From contig NC_026478.1 of assembly GCF_000328475.2 (NCBI RefSeq), positions 868,001 to 932,000 of the forward strand: a DNA stretch of 64,000 bases, in the 5' to 3' direction. Source of the stretch: Mycosarcoma maydis (lineage: Eukaryota > Basidiomycota > Ustilaginomycetes > Ustilaginales). The notes below the pieces were generated by a model. It was not told the DNA's origin. It worked only from the letters and a program-made list of their open reading frames with translations, and did not search any database. A program made the translations under genes and the position numbers. Positions 52,701 to 61,106 of the stretch are shown piece by piece. Positions within the stretch are counted from its first letter, which is position 1, and every line of letters starts with the position of its first letter.

Positions 52701-53010
52701 GCTCAAGAAAGTGGAAAAGTTGTTGAGCAACCAAGCGGCCATGTTGGCAGAAGCTAAGCAGAAGGTGAGCCAGCTCAACAAACAGATCGCCCAAATCAAG
52801 CCGACTCGAGATGCTGCTCCATTCGCGCTAGCCAATCAGGATCCACTCGATGCCGATTCGTCCGTCTCCTTCTCCAACACTACCGCTAAATTTGGTGGTG
52901 GACAAGGCGGATTACCAACCAGCAGCACAGCAGCCAGCTTTGCCGATCTGTCCAGAAGCTCGCCGTTCCGCGGCACACACTCTAGGACCGGATCGAGTTT
53001 TTTTGCCTGA
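49702..53010 (+). CDS. NUP82: Nucleoporin Nup82/Nup88
   Basis: 1102-aa protein with the Nup82/Nup88 architecture: an N-terminal beta-propeller-like half and a C-terminal coiled coil. The propeller blocks include LAFHPVF, VRGTDLIAVVDNEVRIASL, IRSLSINPTGKLLACVGDSQITLMVLP and VAKVDWHPWGENGTSLLVLTEDGLLREYDV. The coiled-coil half starts near residue ~835 (LEITPDLLRALGKTVETYRHEIRDVV) and runs to about 1060, with heptads such as MTRQLDKLNSIRLRCQDLG and LLSNQAAMLAEAKQKVSQLNKQI. Nup82/88 sits on the cytoplasmic face of the nuclear pore with Nup159/Nup214 and supports mRNA export. Ser-rich insertions inside the propeller make it longer than yeast Nup82 (713 aa). The ATG at 49702 was chosen; an upstream ATG at 49624 adds 26 residues. 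It is intronless. Confidence 0.85.
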   Translation: MSQSQASWGGYPQSPDPTLSDPQWLQQLAFHPVFTSKLAPDGPASSSASGTSSTPSGAHTRLMSVRGTDLIAVVDNEVRIASLVDVKASASNQSIVPSCSSSTKLPSSCSYKVLVPGQGIKIGFDIRSLSINPTGKLLACVGDSQITLMVLPRSGYMKHVDREIVCRTVPIAPYYHSAHSETAVAKVDWHPWGENGTSLLVLTEDGLLREYDVAKDTAEPQQTASFVPVQARSVIQRSRSRSATPGLASHPDAFSAGHGIRSFGLSAEDDDATTAVSFTLCVANTPSPRSTSFDQEADRTWAEEATRSNSPADWSPLTMFGLMKNGDVWALCPFIPKSATVPAAYIHNLAKLASYRANTIESQQTSHVDTQLRYVNSLLKQASKDSANHVGERSRSVTPAPERMTQSRSTSAMNLDELTDSPRASAQLEQAAQGIEQVQNGPVRLHPPSWSYRQDISQGGSAKKAPRPQGPFLLKPAPVELCDQRESMACDLVWTWLTDESSSAESSAAVTGLGALSIVGHDGRVDVALLFESVEAAWDAPSSKYRPAARRQSKSRKTNRYGLSDTEDEADELQALTLEDRDTLPCLLVYETIDLGMLDTALDNGVSSHSAASDLLRGKMSCNKPCFVRDPLYGDTIYVYHVFGAQCLGFATWVPKLLQALNLPSQDQLDNTAGDETSVVQSESREQALAKMLHYGYNTEVVWIVNTVAPESGTGLDMNPVTAVSILSDVYLSYAFLGLTADLQLVGVELSLRVDLDALDLAATREASLTVGATDTIDGQKPYVSLLGDGPAFQPPRMFALSAGVQGLPQHPRRAALSGTSTKSELEITPDLLRALGKTVETYRHEIRDVVSAGNAVQARLDLQVREMTRQLDKLNSIRLRCQDLGSKGMLGERVAKIAATQLQLVARIDRALQRLMDSHEPSLSMYEKKWFQELERIADEVGISRTDARAFKVDTKSNRKSLSAKAELLSHQLSLLRPQMAALHAQDGPQQHGLLGGEQLKKVEKLLSNQAAMLAEAKQKVSQLNKQIAQIKPTRDAAPFALANQDPLDADSSVSFSNTTAKFGGGQGGLPTSSTAASFADLSRSSPFRGTHSRTGSSFFA

Positions 53011-53277
53011 TCCAACGGCCAAACATGTTATTTGACTAATGCATCTGCTTTCAGTCAGCTATGAACGTGCTTGCATTCGTGATGGTGATTCTCGTCAACG
53101 CATGCCTGTGATCGACGCTTAAGCCAAGACGACCCATCACGAACAGTGCGACGATCGTGCCACTGGTTAGGACGTGAGAGACTATTCACGATTCTCAGCA
53201 CGTAGAATTGGACTAGTTTGTGAGATTACGGGAGCGCAGATATACATAACTTAGGGGGCTTATAGGCAAGTGGGCGA

Positions 53278-54509
53278 TCACAGCTTTGGCTTTGGCGACG
53301 ATGAGTTGGCATCTGCAGAGGGTTTTGGAGGTTGGCCCCGAATCAGGCCCTCTTGAGAAACAACAGCAACCAGGGTTCCGTCTTCTCTGTAAATTCGACC
53401 GACGACAACACCGCGGCCATTGGATGCGGCTTGCGTTTGCATCTGTAAGCGACACAAGCGACATTCGAGACGAGATTGAAACGCGAGGTTAGCAGGCACT
53501 CAGGAAAGCAGACGAAACTCGCGATGAGATGACTTACCACGAACAACAACCACTCGTGAACTTGAAACGGTTGGTAGAACCACATACTATGATCGAGACT
53601 GGCCATCATCCTGATCCTCCTGCTGTTGTTCAATGCTTTGGGCACGGTGCTCAGGAGGTAGAAGTCGGAAGCATACGCCAGAGCTACCTTTTGTGCCTCC
53701 AGGCCTCCATTCATAGGACGACGTGTGCGCATCCAGAATGCCTGCTGGTTGCCCGGTGTGGGGAAGCCATTGCTGTCGTACATGCCTGGAAGAGCGTCGC
53801 GGATCTCGACGGGCGAGGCTTGGCGGTCGCTGATCCATCCTTCGAGCACCTTGCGCACACGAGCATCTGCATTACCGCGTTCGAGCACCTTTTGGTACCT
53901 TTGCTCGTTCAACGGGCAATCTTGAGGACCGGGGAGAGCGCGAAAGTTGATCGACTTGGCAGAATGGTTTCCGGTCGCATGCGATCCTGTGATTGATTCG
54001 AGCAAGAACCTGCCCTCGGAATCGAGCGATGGGAGTGGAATGGCAAACGTAGGTTCGTTTGGTTCCGGCTTTTGGTAGCTCAAGATGATGGTAAAGATGC
54101 TTCTACCTTTCTGCATTGCATTGACTGAGCGTGTGACATACGATCCGCCATCGCGTACCCGATTGACCTGGTAGATGATCGGTCTCGTCTCGTCACCAGC
54201 GAGCAAAAAGTAGCTGTGCAGAGAGTGGAGAAGCAGACCTTGGCGGACAGTCTTGTTGGCTGCTGCTACGGCTTGAGCGATTACTTGACCGCCAAAGACG
54301 CCTCGTGCTCTTGCGGGCTTCCAGAGAGTGAGAGACTTGTAGAGGTCGGCATCGATTTCTTCTACCTCGAGTGCTTCGGCGATCTCGGCGACACCGGGGC
54401 GTGAGGGTGCGTTGACACCAGTCTCGTAGACCGGAATTTCCTGCTCCTCAGACGTAGGTTCGCGGCCCATCTCTCTTGCCCCTGCTTTGGTCATATCGAA
54501 AGTGCACAA
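53278..54509 (-). CDS. TES1: Acyl-CoA thioesterase II (two exons)
   Basis: Exons are 54509-53538 and 53442-53278, with a 95-bp intron (GTAAGT donor, TTACAG acceptor), giving 378 aa. The double-hotdog fold is seen as GVFGGQVIAQAVAAA (~70-84), GGSYVTRSVNAMQKGRSIFT and SLDHSMWFYQPFQVHEWLLFV. By analogy to TesB the catalytic residues are Asp282 (ASDFYLL), Ser304 (ASLDHS) and Gln354 (VVSQEGL). The Gln lies in the last exon, so splicing is required. The enzyme hydrolyses acyl-CoA to acid and CoA, typically in peroxisomes. The tail is SPKPKL, with -PKL a non-canonical but plausible PTS1. The unspliced frame runs on to 388 aa and ends in -KRA, losing Gln354 and the tail. An alternative start is Met6. 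It is divergent from SLY1. Confidence 0.92.
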
Positions 54510-54672
54510 GCTCTCTGATCGCGATCGATTCGCAGTTGGTCGCTAGAGGCAAACAAACACACTGATGTACGAGTGTGCCTGTCGGTGTTGGTTGAAAGTG
54601 AGCAAGCTGGACCCCTCTTGGCAGCACTTTTTAAGCGAGCAATTTCGACACAGCGCTCACGGACCAGATTCA

Positions 54673-54737
54673 GGATTCATGATTCGTGATTGTGAAAGAG
54701 CGATTCGTGATTATTCGCATTCGTGATTCACGATTTC
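54673..54737. repeat. Heptamer-family cluster
   Basis: GATTCATGATTCGTGATTGTG, CGATTCGTGATTATTCG and CATTCGTGATTCACGATT occur within 65 bp. Units are mostly in one orientation, with an inverted unit at the end. Confidence 0.82.
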
Positions 54738-54923
54738 ATCTTTCGTATAAAGCGACGAATCCAGCGCAGCTCTCGCCTTGTTTCTGGTGCCACTCGCAGC
54801 CCACACAGAGCAGCCCCACACTGTACGTTATGAGATTGACAGCATTCAAAAGAGGCGGGTATGGTCGAGGATAAGCAAGGATGACTGGCTTGCTTTGGTG
54901 AACCAGCAAAGTCCCACACAAAC

Positions 54924-54973
54924 ATTCACGATTTGCGATTCGCGATTCGCGATTCGTGATTCGTGATTCGTGC
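54924..54973. repeat. Heptamer tandem run with graded variants
   Basis: Seven consecutive 7-bp units, reading GATTTGC, GATTCGC, GATTCGC, GATTCGT, GATTCGT, GATTCGT after an initial ATTCACG. Neighbouring units share the same variant, as expected for local unit-by-unit duplication. Confidence 0.85.
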
Positions 54974-55048
54974 TGGTTCGACAACCGGATACCCCGGCTA
55001 ACTTATGTTGAGCGCGGGGTAGCCTGTGAGGCTTGAATTTCAATTGCA

Positions 55049-55074
55049 ATTCACAATCGTGAATCGTGATACAC
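55049..55074. repeat. Heptamer-family run
   Basis: ATTCACAATCGTGAATCGTGATAC: one reverse unit and two forward units in the SLY1 upstream region. Confidence 0.75.
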
Positions 55075-55687
55075 GAGGCGCGATTTCAACCAATCTTGCG
55101 CTGCGCGTTACATGGCTCTCACGACTTGCAACTTCGCACGTCGTGCTTGCGTGTGAGCGCTTCTCACAGGAAATCCACGCTCGTGAGAGGCTTGCGCTTC
55201 GTAAACCATCATCATGATCACCAATGACATTCGTGTTAGCGAAAGCTGGCTAGCGGAGGCATCAAGAATACCTCGTGGCCAGCTTCATCTGTCGGACAGG
55301 AAGACGCTTCGCCTTGGCCGCTCTCACGAATCACAGAGTGTTGACGGTCATGTGCCGAACGAGAGAGGCACGCGATTTCAAACACAGCGTACGAGTCACG
55401 AGTCGTAAATCGCTAATATCGTAAAGACGTGAGAGTACATCGCCTCTTCATCAAATAATCTAACACGTATTTCCGATGCTAGTCGTACACTCATCCTGCA
55501 TCAATCGTGAATTACTCGCGCGAGAGACTCAAGCCGACGTCACGTTACACGTGAACCAGCGAGAGAAGTGGAAGCTGTGGAAGCTCGGGCCAGGTGTGTG
55601 GGACTCTGAGAGGCAACAAACCAACCATCAGGCAAGGCTCCTTTCATGAACGTCATCACTGCCGCAACATCCTTCGCAACAGAAAAG

Positions 55688-57952
55688 ATGGCGTCGACTG
55701 CTTCGGCTCCCACGTCAAGCCTACGCATAGCACAGGTTAACTCGTTGATCTCGCTTCTCAATCTCAATACCTCGTCGTTCAACCATGCCTCTTCTTCGTC
55801 CTCGGCACGAGGATCCAACTACAACTCCAGGCCCGGATCGGCAGCTGGTCAGAACGATGTCGCATCAGGCGGTGGAGGTGCAGACGCAGCCATCCCATCC
55901 GAACCACCAGTATGGAAGGTTCTGATCATGGACAAGGTGTCCAAAGACATCCTAGCCACATCCTTGCGAGTCCAGGATCTGCGAGAGAACGGCGTTACGT
56001 TGCACATGCAGCTTCACTCGGATCGGCCCCCATTGCCAGACGTACCTGCGGTCTACTTTGTTTCGCCCACATCTCAAAACGTACAACGCATCGCGCAGGA
56101 TATGAAGAGGATGTTGTACGAAGCCTTCTACGTCAACTTCACCAGCACGGTACCTAAGACTGTCATGGAAGAGTTTGCCAATCTTGTCGCTGCAGATGGC
56201 ACAGGTCAGCTTGTGCAGCAGGTGTATGACCAGTACCTCAACTTTATCGTGTTGGAGCCCAACCTGTTCGAGCTGCTTCCGGATGCTGCATCGGCTTCTG
56301 CTGGCTTGGCCAGTGTCACCAACGGTGCAACGACGGCTGCTACGAGCAGCAGCGTAACCACGTACGAACGGCTGAACGACCCAAAGTCGGGTCAGAAGGA
56401 GGTCGAAGATGCTACCGATCGAATCGCCGCAGGGCTTTTTTCGACGCTTGCTACCATGGGAGCGCTTCCGATCATCCGATCGCCTCGAGGCAACGCTGCT
56501 GAGCTTGTAGCCAGGAAGCTCGAGTCAAAGATCCGCGATCACATCACCAGCTCTCGTGGCGGCTCAAACCTCTTCTCAGAAGCAGCGGGGAGTGGCGCTT
56601 CGTCAAGCTGGAGCTCGTCGCGCCCGCTGCTTGTTGTGCTGGATCGCAATGTGGACTTGGTACCAATGCTTGCGCACAGTTGGACGTACCAAGCTCTCGT
56701 GCAGGATGTACTGGACCTACAACTGAATCGCGTCACTGTAGTCTCGACCGAAGGCGGCGTGACGAGCAAGAAAACCTACGATCTCGACTCAAAGGACTTT
56801 TTCTGGTCGAAAAATTCCGCCACGCCTTTCCCGCAGGTGGCTGAGGACATTGACACAGAGCTCAACAGATACAAATCCGATGCAGCCGAGATCACGCGTT
56901 CCACCGGTATTAGCAGCATGGACCAAGTCGGACAGCTCGACACCACGTCGAACGCGGCTCATCTCAAAGCAGCAATCACGGCGCTTCCCGAGCTGACGCA
57001 GCGAAAAACGACGATTGATGCACACATGAATATCGCTACTTCGCTACTCCAAGGCATCAAGTCTCGAGGACTCGACACTTTGTTCCAGCTGGAAGAGGCG
57101 ATTGCACGACAGAAGAAAGAGACCATCCTCGAAACCGTCAAGGACAGCTCGTTGCAGGATGTGAACGACAAGCTTCGACTATTTATCATCTACTACCTCT
57201 CGGCGCCGGACTCGAGCTTGTCTAAGGCGGACGTGGCAGAGTTCGAACGAGTGTTGCAGGAGCAAGGAGCAGATCTGGCAGCTTTGAACTACGTGAAAAA
57301 GGTACGCGAATTGACAAGGATGACCATGATTGCTTCGGCACCTTGGCAGCCGGCGGTAGCCGAGGGCGCGGGTTTTCGTGGATTCAGCTCGCTCTCGTCG
57401 CGGCTGACGGATAGACTGAAAGATTCGGGCCTGGAAAACCTGGTTCAGGGCGTTAAGAATTTCTTGCCTGCGCAGAAAGATCTGACGGTGACCAGGTTGG
57501 TGGCATCGCTGATCGATCCGGGTTCGGCGAATCCGCAGGCGTTGCAGGAGACGGACGAGTATCTGTTCTTCGATCCGAAAGCGGCGCGTTCGCGAGCGGC
57601 GGCGGCGGCGTCTTCGGGAGGCGTCAAAGCCAGGCAGACTTTCCAAGAGGCCATCGTCTTTGTGGTCGGTGGAGGCGGGTATGTTGAGTTTGCGAACTTG
57701 CAAGAGTATGCCATCAGGACAGCCATCGCCAGTGGCGCTACAACCCAGACGGCTGCAACAGCGACAGGCGCCGCTCCAGGCGCACCGCCATCCATCTCAG
57801 CCACCGCTTTCGGTGCTAAGAAAATCACTTATGGCGCCACCGAGATCTTGAAGCCGATCGAGTTCCTCAGCGCTCTAGCGCATTTGGCCGGCGGACAAGT
57901 GGCCAAAAGTGCATCCACGCGTGCTGCACCTGCCGCTGCGGCTGCTAAATAG
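55688..57952 (+). CDS. SLY1: Sec1/Munc18 protein Sly1
   Basis: 754-aa SM protein of the Sly1 branch. It binds the syntaxin Sed5 and promotes SNARE assembly in ER-Golgi and intra-Golgi fusion. The SM signatures seen are [32 protein letters not shown] (N-terminal Rossmann-like domain), [48 protein letters not shown] (the classic D-R-x-x-D-x-x-P-x-L-x-H-x-W-T-Y-Q-A motif) and [25 protein letters not shown] near the C-terminus, which is the Sly1-type VGGGNYxEY block. An N-terminal Ser/Gly-rich segment (~40-75) and Ala-rich tail are additions to the usual ~660 aa. I chose the ATG at 55688 ([17 protein letters not shown]); another ATG at 55646 adds 14 residues. The gene is intronless. Confidence 0.93.
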   Translation: MASTASAPTSSLRIAQVNSLISLLNLNTSSFNHASSSSSARGSNYNSRPGSAAGQNDVASGGGGADAAIPSEPPVWKVLIMDKVSKDILATSLRVQDLRENGVTLHMQLHSDRPPLPDVPAVYFVSPTSQNVQRIAQDMKRMLYEAFYVNFTSTVPKTVMEEFANLVAADGTGQLVQQVYDQYLNFIVLEPNLFELLPDAASASAGLASVTNGATTAATSSSVTTYERLNDPKSGQKEVEDATDRIAAGLFSTLATMGALPIIRSPRGNAAELVARKLESKIRDHITSSRGGSNLFSEAAGSGASSSWSSSRPLLVVLDRNVDLVPMLAHSWTYQALVQDVLDLQLNRVTVVSTEGGVTSKKTYDLDSKDFFWSKNSATPFPQVAEDIDTELNRYKSDAAEITRSTGISSMDQVGQLDTTSNAAHLKAAITALPELTQRKTTIDAHMNIATSLLQGIKSRGLDTLFQLEEAIARQKKETILETVKDSSLQDVNDKLRLFIIYYLSAPDSSLSKADVAEFERVLQEQGADLAALNYVKKVRELTRMTMIASAPWQPAVAEGAGFRGFSSLSSRLTDRLKDSGLENLVQGVKNFLPAQKDLTVTRLVASLIDPGSANPQALQETDEYLFFDPKAARSRAAAAASSGGVKARQTFQEAIVFVVGGGGYVEFANLQEYAIRTAIASGATTQTAATATGAAPGAPPSISATAFGAKKITYGATEILKPIEFLSALAHLAGGQVAKSASTRAAPAAAAAK

Positions 57953-58259
57953 AAACTGCTTCGCACGTTGGCATTCCACCGAGCATTTCGTGTTTTGTTT
58001 CCGACCGCCGTCAGCAGTAACACAGAGAAGATCACACAAACAGGATGCGCACGAATTTGTGGATAGACTGCTAACAACCATGGTGGATGGATCACGATGA
58101 GTAAAAATAAAACCGAAGTGACCTAAGAGAAGATGGTAGAAATACAATGCATAGAGACGATGGAGATACTAGGTGCTCGGGAATCCTGGAAGCGGGGGAA
58201 GACGAGAGCGAAAAGGCGGGTGTGTGAATGAAGAAGTCGGAGGAATGCGGTTGGATTGA
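57953..58259. other. Convergent intergenic gap
   Basis: 307 bp between SLY1 and the small hypothetical gene; presumably two 3' UTRs. Nothing else seen. Confidence 0.6.
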
Positions 58260-58859
58260 TCAGACCGATCTACGGCTGGACCTTGAGCGGGGGGGTGGCG
58301 AGTGGTTCGAGGGGGAGAAGAGCGCGTTGAGCAAGCCAGCGAAAGGTTTGAGTTTGTGAGAGTGTTTGCTATGCGTGTTGGAGGGAGAAGAGGATTTCGA
58401 GTCGTGGTGTGTCGGTGGTCTAGCGTTGCCATTCTGCCTGCTTGTGATATTGCCGGTATAGGTGCCTTGCAACTTGGCCTTTTCGATGGCGAGTCTTTCT
58501 CGTTGCCACATGTGCGCCGTGTGGTCGGCCATGCGTCGGGCGTACGCCACATGTGCCTGAAGCGCGTCCCACTCTTGCAGCGATTCCGGCTCGGACTCGC
58601 AAGAAGCGCTCGTCGACGACGACGAGAAGCGCGAGTGCACGCGCGATGAGCACGACGACGATTCCGAGATCGGCGACGATAGCGCACCCGCCAGATTCGA
58701 GACGTGCGCAAAATGCGTCATCACCGGCGGCACAAACTGAGCCCCGCCAATGTGCACAACATGATGGTTGTCTTGCGATGCGCACATGCTGGCTATGTCG
58801 ATCACGAGAGTGTGTGCAGAGCGTGTAGTGGAGGTATGGATCTCGATTGTTATCGCCAA
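58260..58859 (-). CDS. Small Ser-rich hypothetical protein
   Basis: Possible 199-aa protein without recognised family. Residues ~93-135 (LQEWDALQAHVAYARRMADHTAHMWQRERLAIEKAKLQG in parts) look like a charged amphipathic helix or coiled coil. It is flanked by Ser-rich low-complexity segments (~63-90 and ~150-199), and the C-terminus is basic (PPPRSRSSRRSV). No signal peptide or membrane helix is evident. A TATA-like run (TATATAT, 58933-58939) lies about 75 bp upstream of the ATG on this strand, which supports a real promoter. Competing frames overlap on both strands in this GC-rich stretch, so the call is moderate only. Confidence 0.5.
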   Translation of the reverse strand: MAITIEIHTSTTRSAHTLVIDIASMCASQDNHHVVHIGGAQFVPPVMTHFAHVSNLAGALSSPISESSSCSSRVHSRFSSSSTSASCESEPESLQEWDALQAHVAYARRMADHTAHMWQRERLAIEKAKLQGTYTGNITSRQNGNARPPTHHDSKSSSPSNTHSKHSHKLKPFAGLLNALFSPSNHSPPPRSRSSRRSV

Positions 58860-58932
58860 CGCGTGATATGGGTATGGGTAGGCAAGTGGGATGGCTGGAC
58901 CACCAGCCGGAACCGTGGATGATAGCGTGGAC

Positions 58933-58939
58933 TATATAT
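58933..58939 (-). promoter_or_regulatory. TATA-like box of the small hypothetical gene
   Basis: CATATATAGT on the minus strand, about 75 bp upstream of the ATG at 58859. Spacing is reasonable for a fungal TATA box; the assignment depends on the gene being real. Confidence 0.4.
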
Positions 58940-60322
58940 GCGCTGTAGTCATCCACCATCCCACACCCACCCAACTGTGACAGCGCGTGCCGCTTTGCTT
59001 CCGTTCCTGCACACGATGACACCTCCCGAAGCACTATTCACGATTAACCCAAGCTGAGCCCGAACATGACACCCAAAGAAAAAAAAAAAAAGTGGGCTCC
59101 ACTGGCGGCACAAGAGGCTTGGCAGCTGCCGAAGTGGAGAATTTCTTCCGACGCCAAGCAAACTAAAAGCAGAGTGACGGTTCTCCACGGAGCGCGGCAT
59201 CGCATCATGCAACCGAAACCGAAATGTCGAAATCAGAGAAGAAAAAATCATACCCTAAACCATAACGTGAAACGCGAATCGGAACTCAAGCCGCAAGCTT
59301 TGCTGCGTCGCTGCGTCGCTGCGTCGTGCATTGCTCGCGTCTTGTGTCATCTCCGGCTCGTTGTTTCGGAAACCATTTTCCGTGGAGCTTTGAAGCTTGC
59401 TGCGTGTGTCTAGCAAGTTGCGGGTTCGGTTCGTGTAGGTCATCTCACCGCGGCGTGACTTGCCGCGCGTTTGACAGTCAGCACCACGCACCACGTCCAT
59501 TTTTTCGGCGTTAAGCTTGGATAAGGCTTGGCTCTTCTCTGCGTCGAACGTCACTCTGGCCAACACACCGAAAGCTTTGACCTGCTGATGGCGTCGGTGA
59601 GGCGGACACAGCACAGACCAGCTCTACGATTGCAACTAGAATATCCAGCATGGTGTCTTTTTGCTAAGAACCTCTTTCTACCGGCGGTGAAACATGACAG
59701 ATCCAAGTCGTGAGTGATGCAGACCAAGCACGAATCTTGAATCGGAGGTGACGTGTGACCAAGAAGTGCTTACTTGACGCTCGACGCTCGACACACGATG
59801 ACTCGTGTGCTGCTGTTGCCATGTCGGGTGTTTTTGATTCTATTTGGCGATCTGGGACGCGTTGACTCACTCACGATTAGTTCGCAGCAACCTAGCTGCC
59901 GTTCACTGGCATGCTAACTAATTCAAGAGTCGTGATTGCGAGTTGCCATCGCTAACGCTTTGTTCAAGACAAATGCGCGAAACACTGACGTCTTTGCTGA
60001 CCACGTTGAGCACACGATGCTCTGGAACTCGCACAATCGCCCGCTCAACCGTCTCGGCCGTCTCGGCAGCATGCAAGTTCTCCCGTCGCGCGTACTAGCC
60101 ACACTCAACAAGTGGATACGCGGTATCGACATGTGCAAGCGGCGCGCAAGAACCGAGTCACGAGTCACGACTTGTGAGTTGTAATCATCTCTGAGTGTAG
60201 ACCAAGCGCGGATGCATCGATCCGGAGCAAACAAGCACGAAGCGCCGAATCCAACCGAATCGGATTTCGCGTTTCGCTTGTGCAGCCCGTCGCGTCTCTG
60301 GACCCACACGAATCATAGGGAG

Positions 60323-60344
60323 TTACGAGTCGTGAATCGTGAAT
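60323..60344. repeat. Heptamer-family run
   Basis: TTACGAGTCGTGAATCGTGAAT: two forward GTGAATC units preceded by a GAGTC variant. Confidence 0.75.
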
Positions 60345-60667
60345 GCTCCGCGGCTAAAGCTGTCTCTTCACTCACAACTGCTTTACGCTGTGTGGTCTGG
60401 AGCGGCATCCAAACTCCGGCGGGTGCTTCGACAAGCCACGCCACGCGCCTGCATCATTCAGCGTTCTTGCACGAATGTTCGAAGCGTCACTCGTGACTGT
60501 CGACTCTCACGCTAACGTCAAGATGAACCGAGTCGCCAATCCCACTTAGCCGCCAAAGTGCAGTCAGAAGCGGTTTCTATCGAGCTGCTGAGATCCACGC
60601 CGTGAGCCGGACGCCGCACATAAACTCTGTTAGTCCCGATCTCACAGAACTCGCTTCGTCCGTCGCC

Positions 60668-60692
60668 GAGTCACGAGTCACGAGTCACGAGC
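60668..60692. repeat. Variant heptamer array (GAGTCAC x3)
   Basis: Three exact GAGTCAC units in tandem followed by GAG. GAGTCAC differs by one base from GATTCAC, the reverse complement of the major unit, so this is a homogeneous variant sub-array. Confidence 0.85.
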
Positions 60693-61106
60693 TGCGCTGT
60701 GCACGTACGCGTCGGCTACCCACAATCATCCGCAGTATTCACGATTCTCGACATGCACGATTCATCGGAGATATCGTCCGCCTCTTTCCATCCCCTTACC
60801 CCTACGCTTCACTCACCAACATCCTGCCGCCGCCCAATGCCCTCTCTCGTCCGGTAGTACAGACTCCTCATAAATGTGAACAGCTGACACCTATTGATCA
60901 CGCCCCCCGCGGCACGGCATCAACCCACCTCGCCTTCCCCCGCATCACCCAACTCACGCCTTCACACCTAGCCGTCTCTACCACCCATGTAATCGATGCA
61001 ACAAGCAAAAACGATCGTCAGACATTGCGCTAAACGCTCAAAAATACATAGATGATGGTAAATAAGATAATTAGATAAGCAAAGATAGATCGAGACAAGG
61101 ACGCTA

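Larger units (their letters stand above)
54510..55687. promoter_or_regulatory. Divergent TES1/SLY1 promoter, heptamer-rich
   Basis: About 1.18 kb between divergent starts. It has three clear heptamer clusters (54673-54737, 54924-54973, 55049-55074) and a weaker one near 55386-55413. Short frames here are repeat-derived (HDSR/NRES-type peptides) and are not genes. Confidence 0.6.
58860..61106. other. 2.2-kb gap without a supported gene
   Basis: No frame here shows a domain or convincing composition; the longest (143 aa, from 60602) carries repeat-encoded peptides. Notable items are a poly-A run (about 59078-59091), a triple GCTGCGTC repeat (about 59300-59330), a heptamer run at 60323-60344 and a variant heptamer array at 60668-60692. 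Confidence 0.5.

Noticed and set aside
53343..53442. Intron retention in TES1 as a localisation switch
   Set aside because: Considered because intron retention changes the C-terminus and removes the PTS1-like tail. The retained form also loses the catalytic Gln and last strand, so it would probably be inactive.
60602..61033. 143-aa plus-strand frame
   Set aside because: It runs across heptamer-derived sequence (SRVTSHE, HDSRHARF) and Pro/Thr-rich filler with no domain; it abuts the 3' end of the kinase gene.
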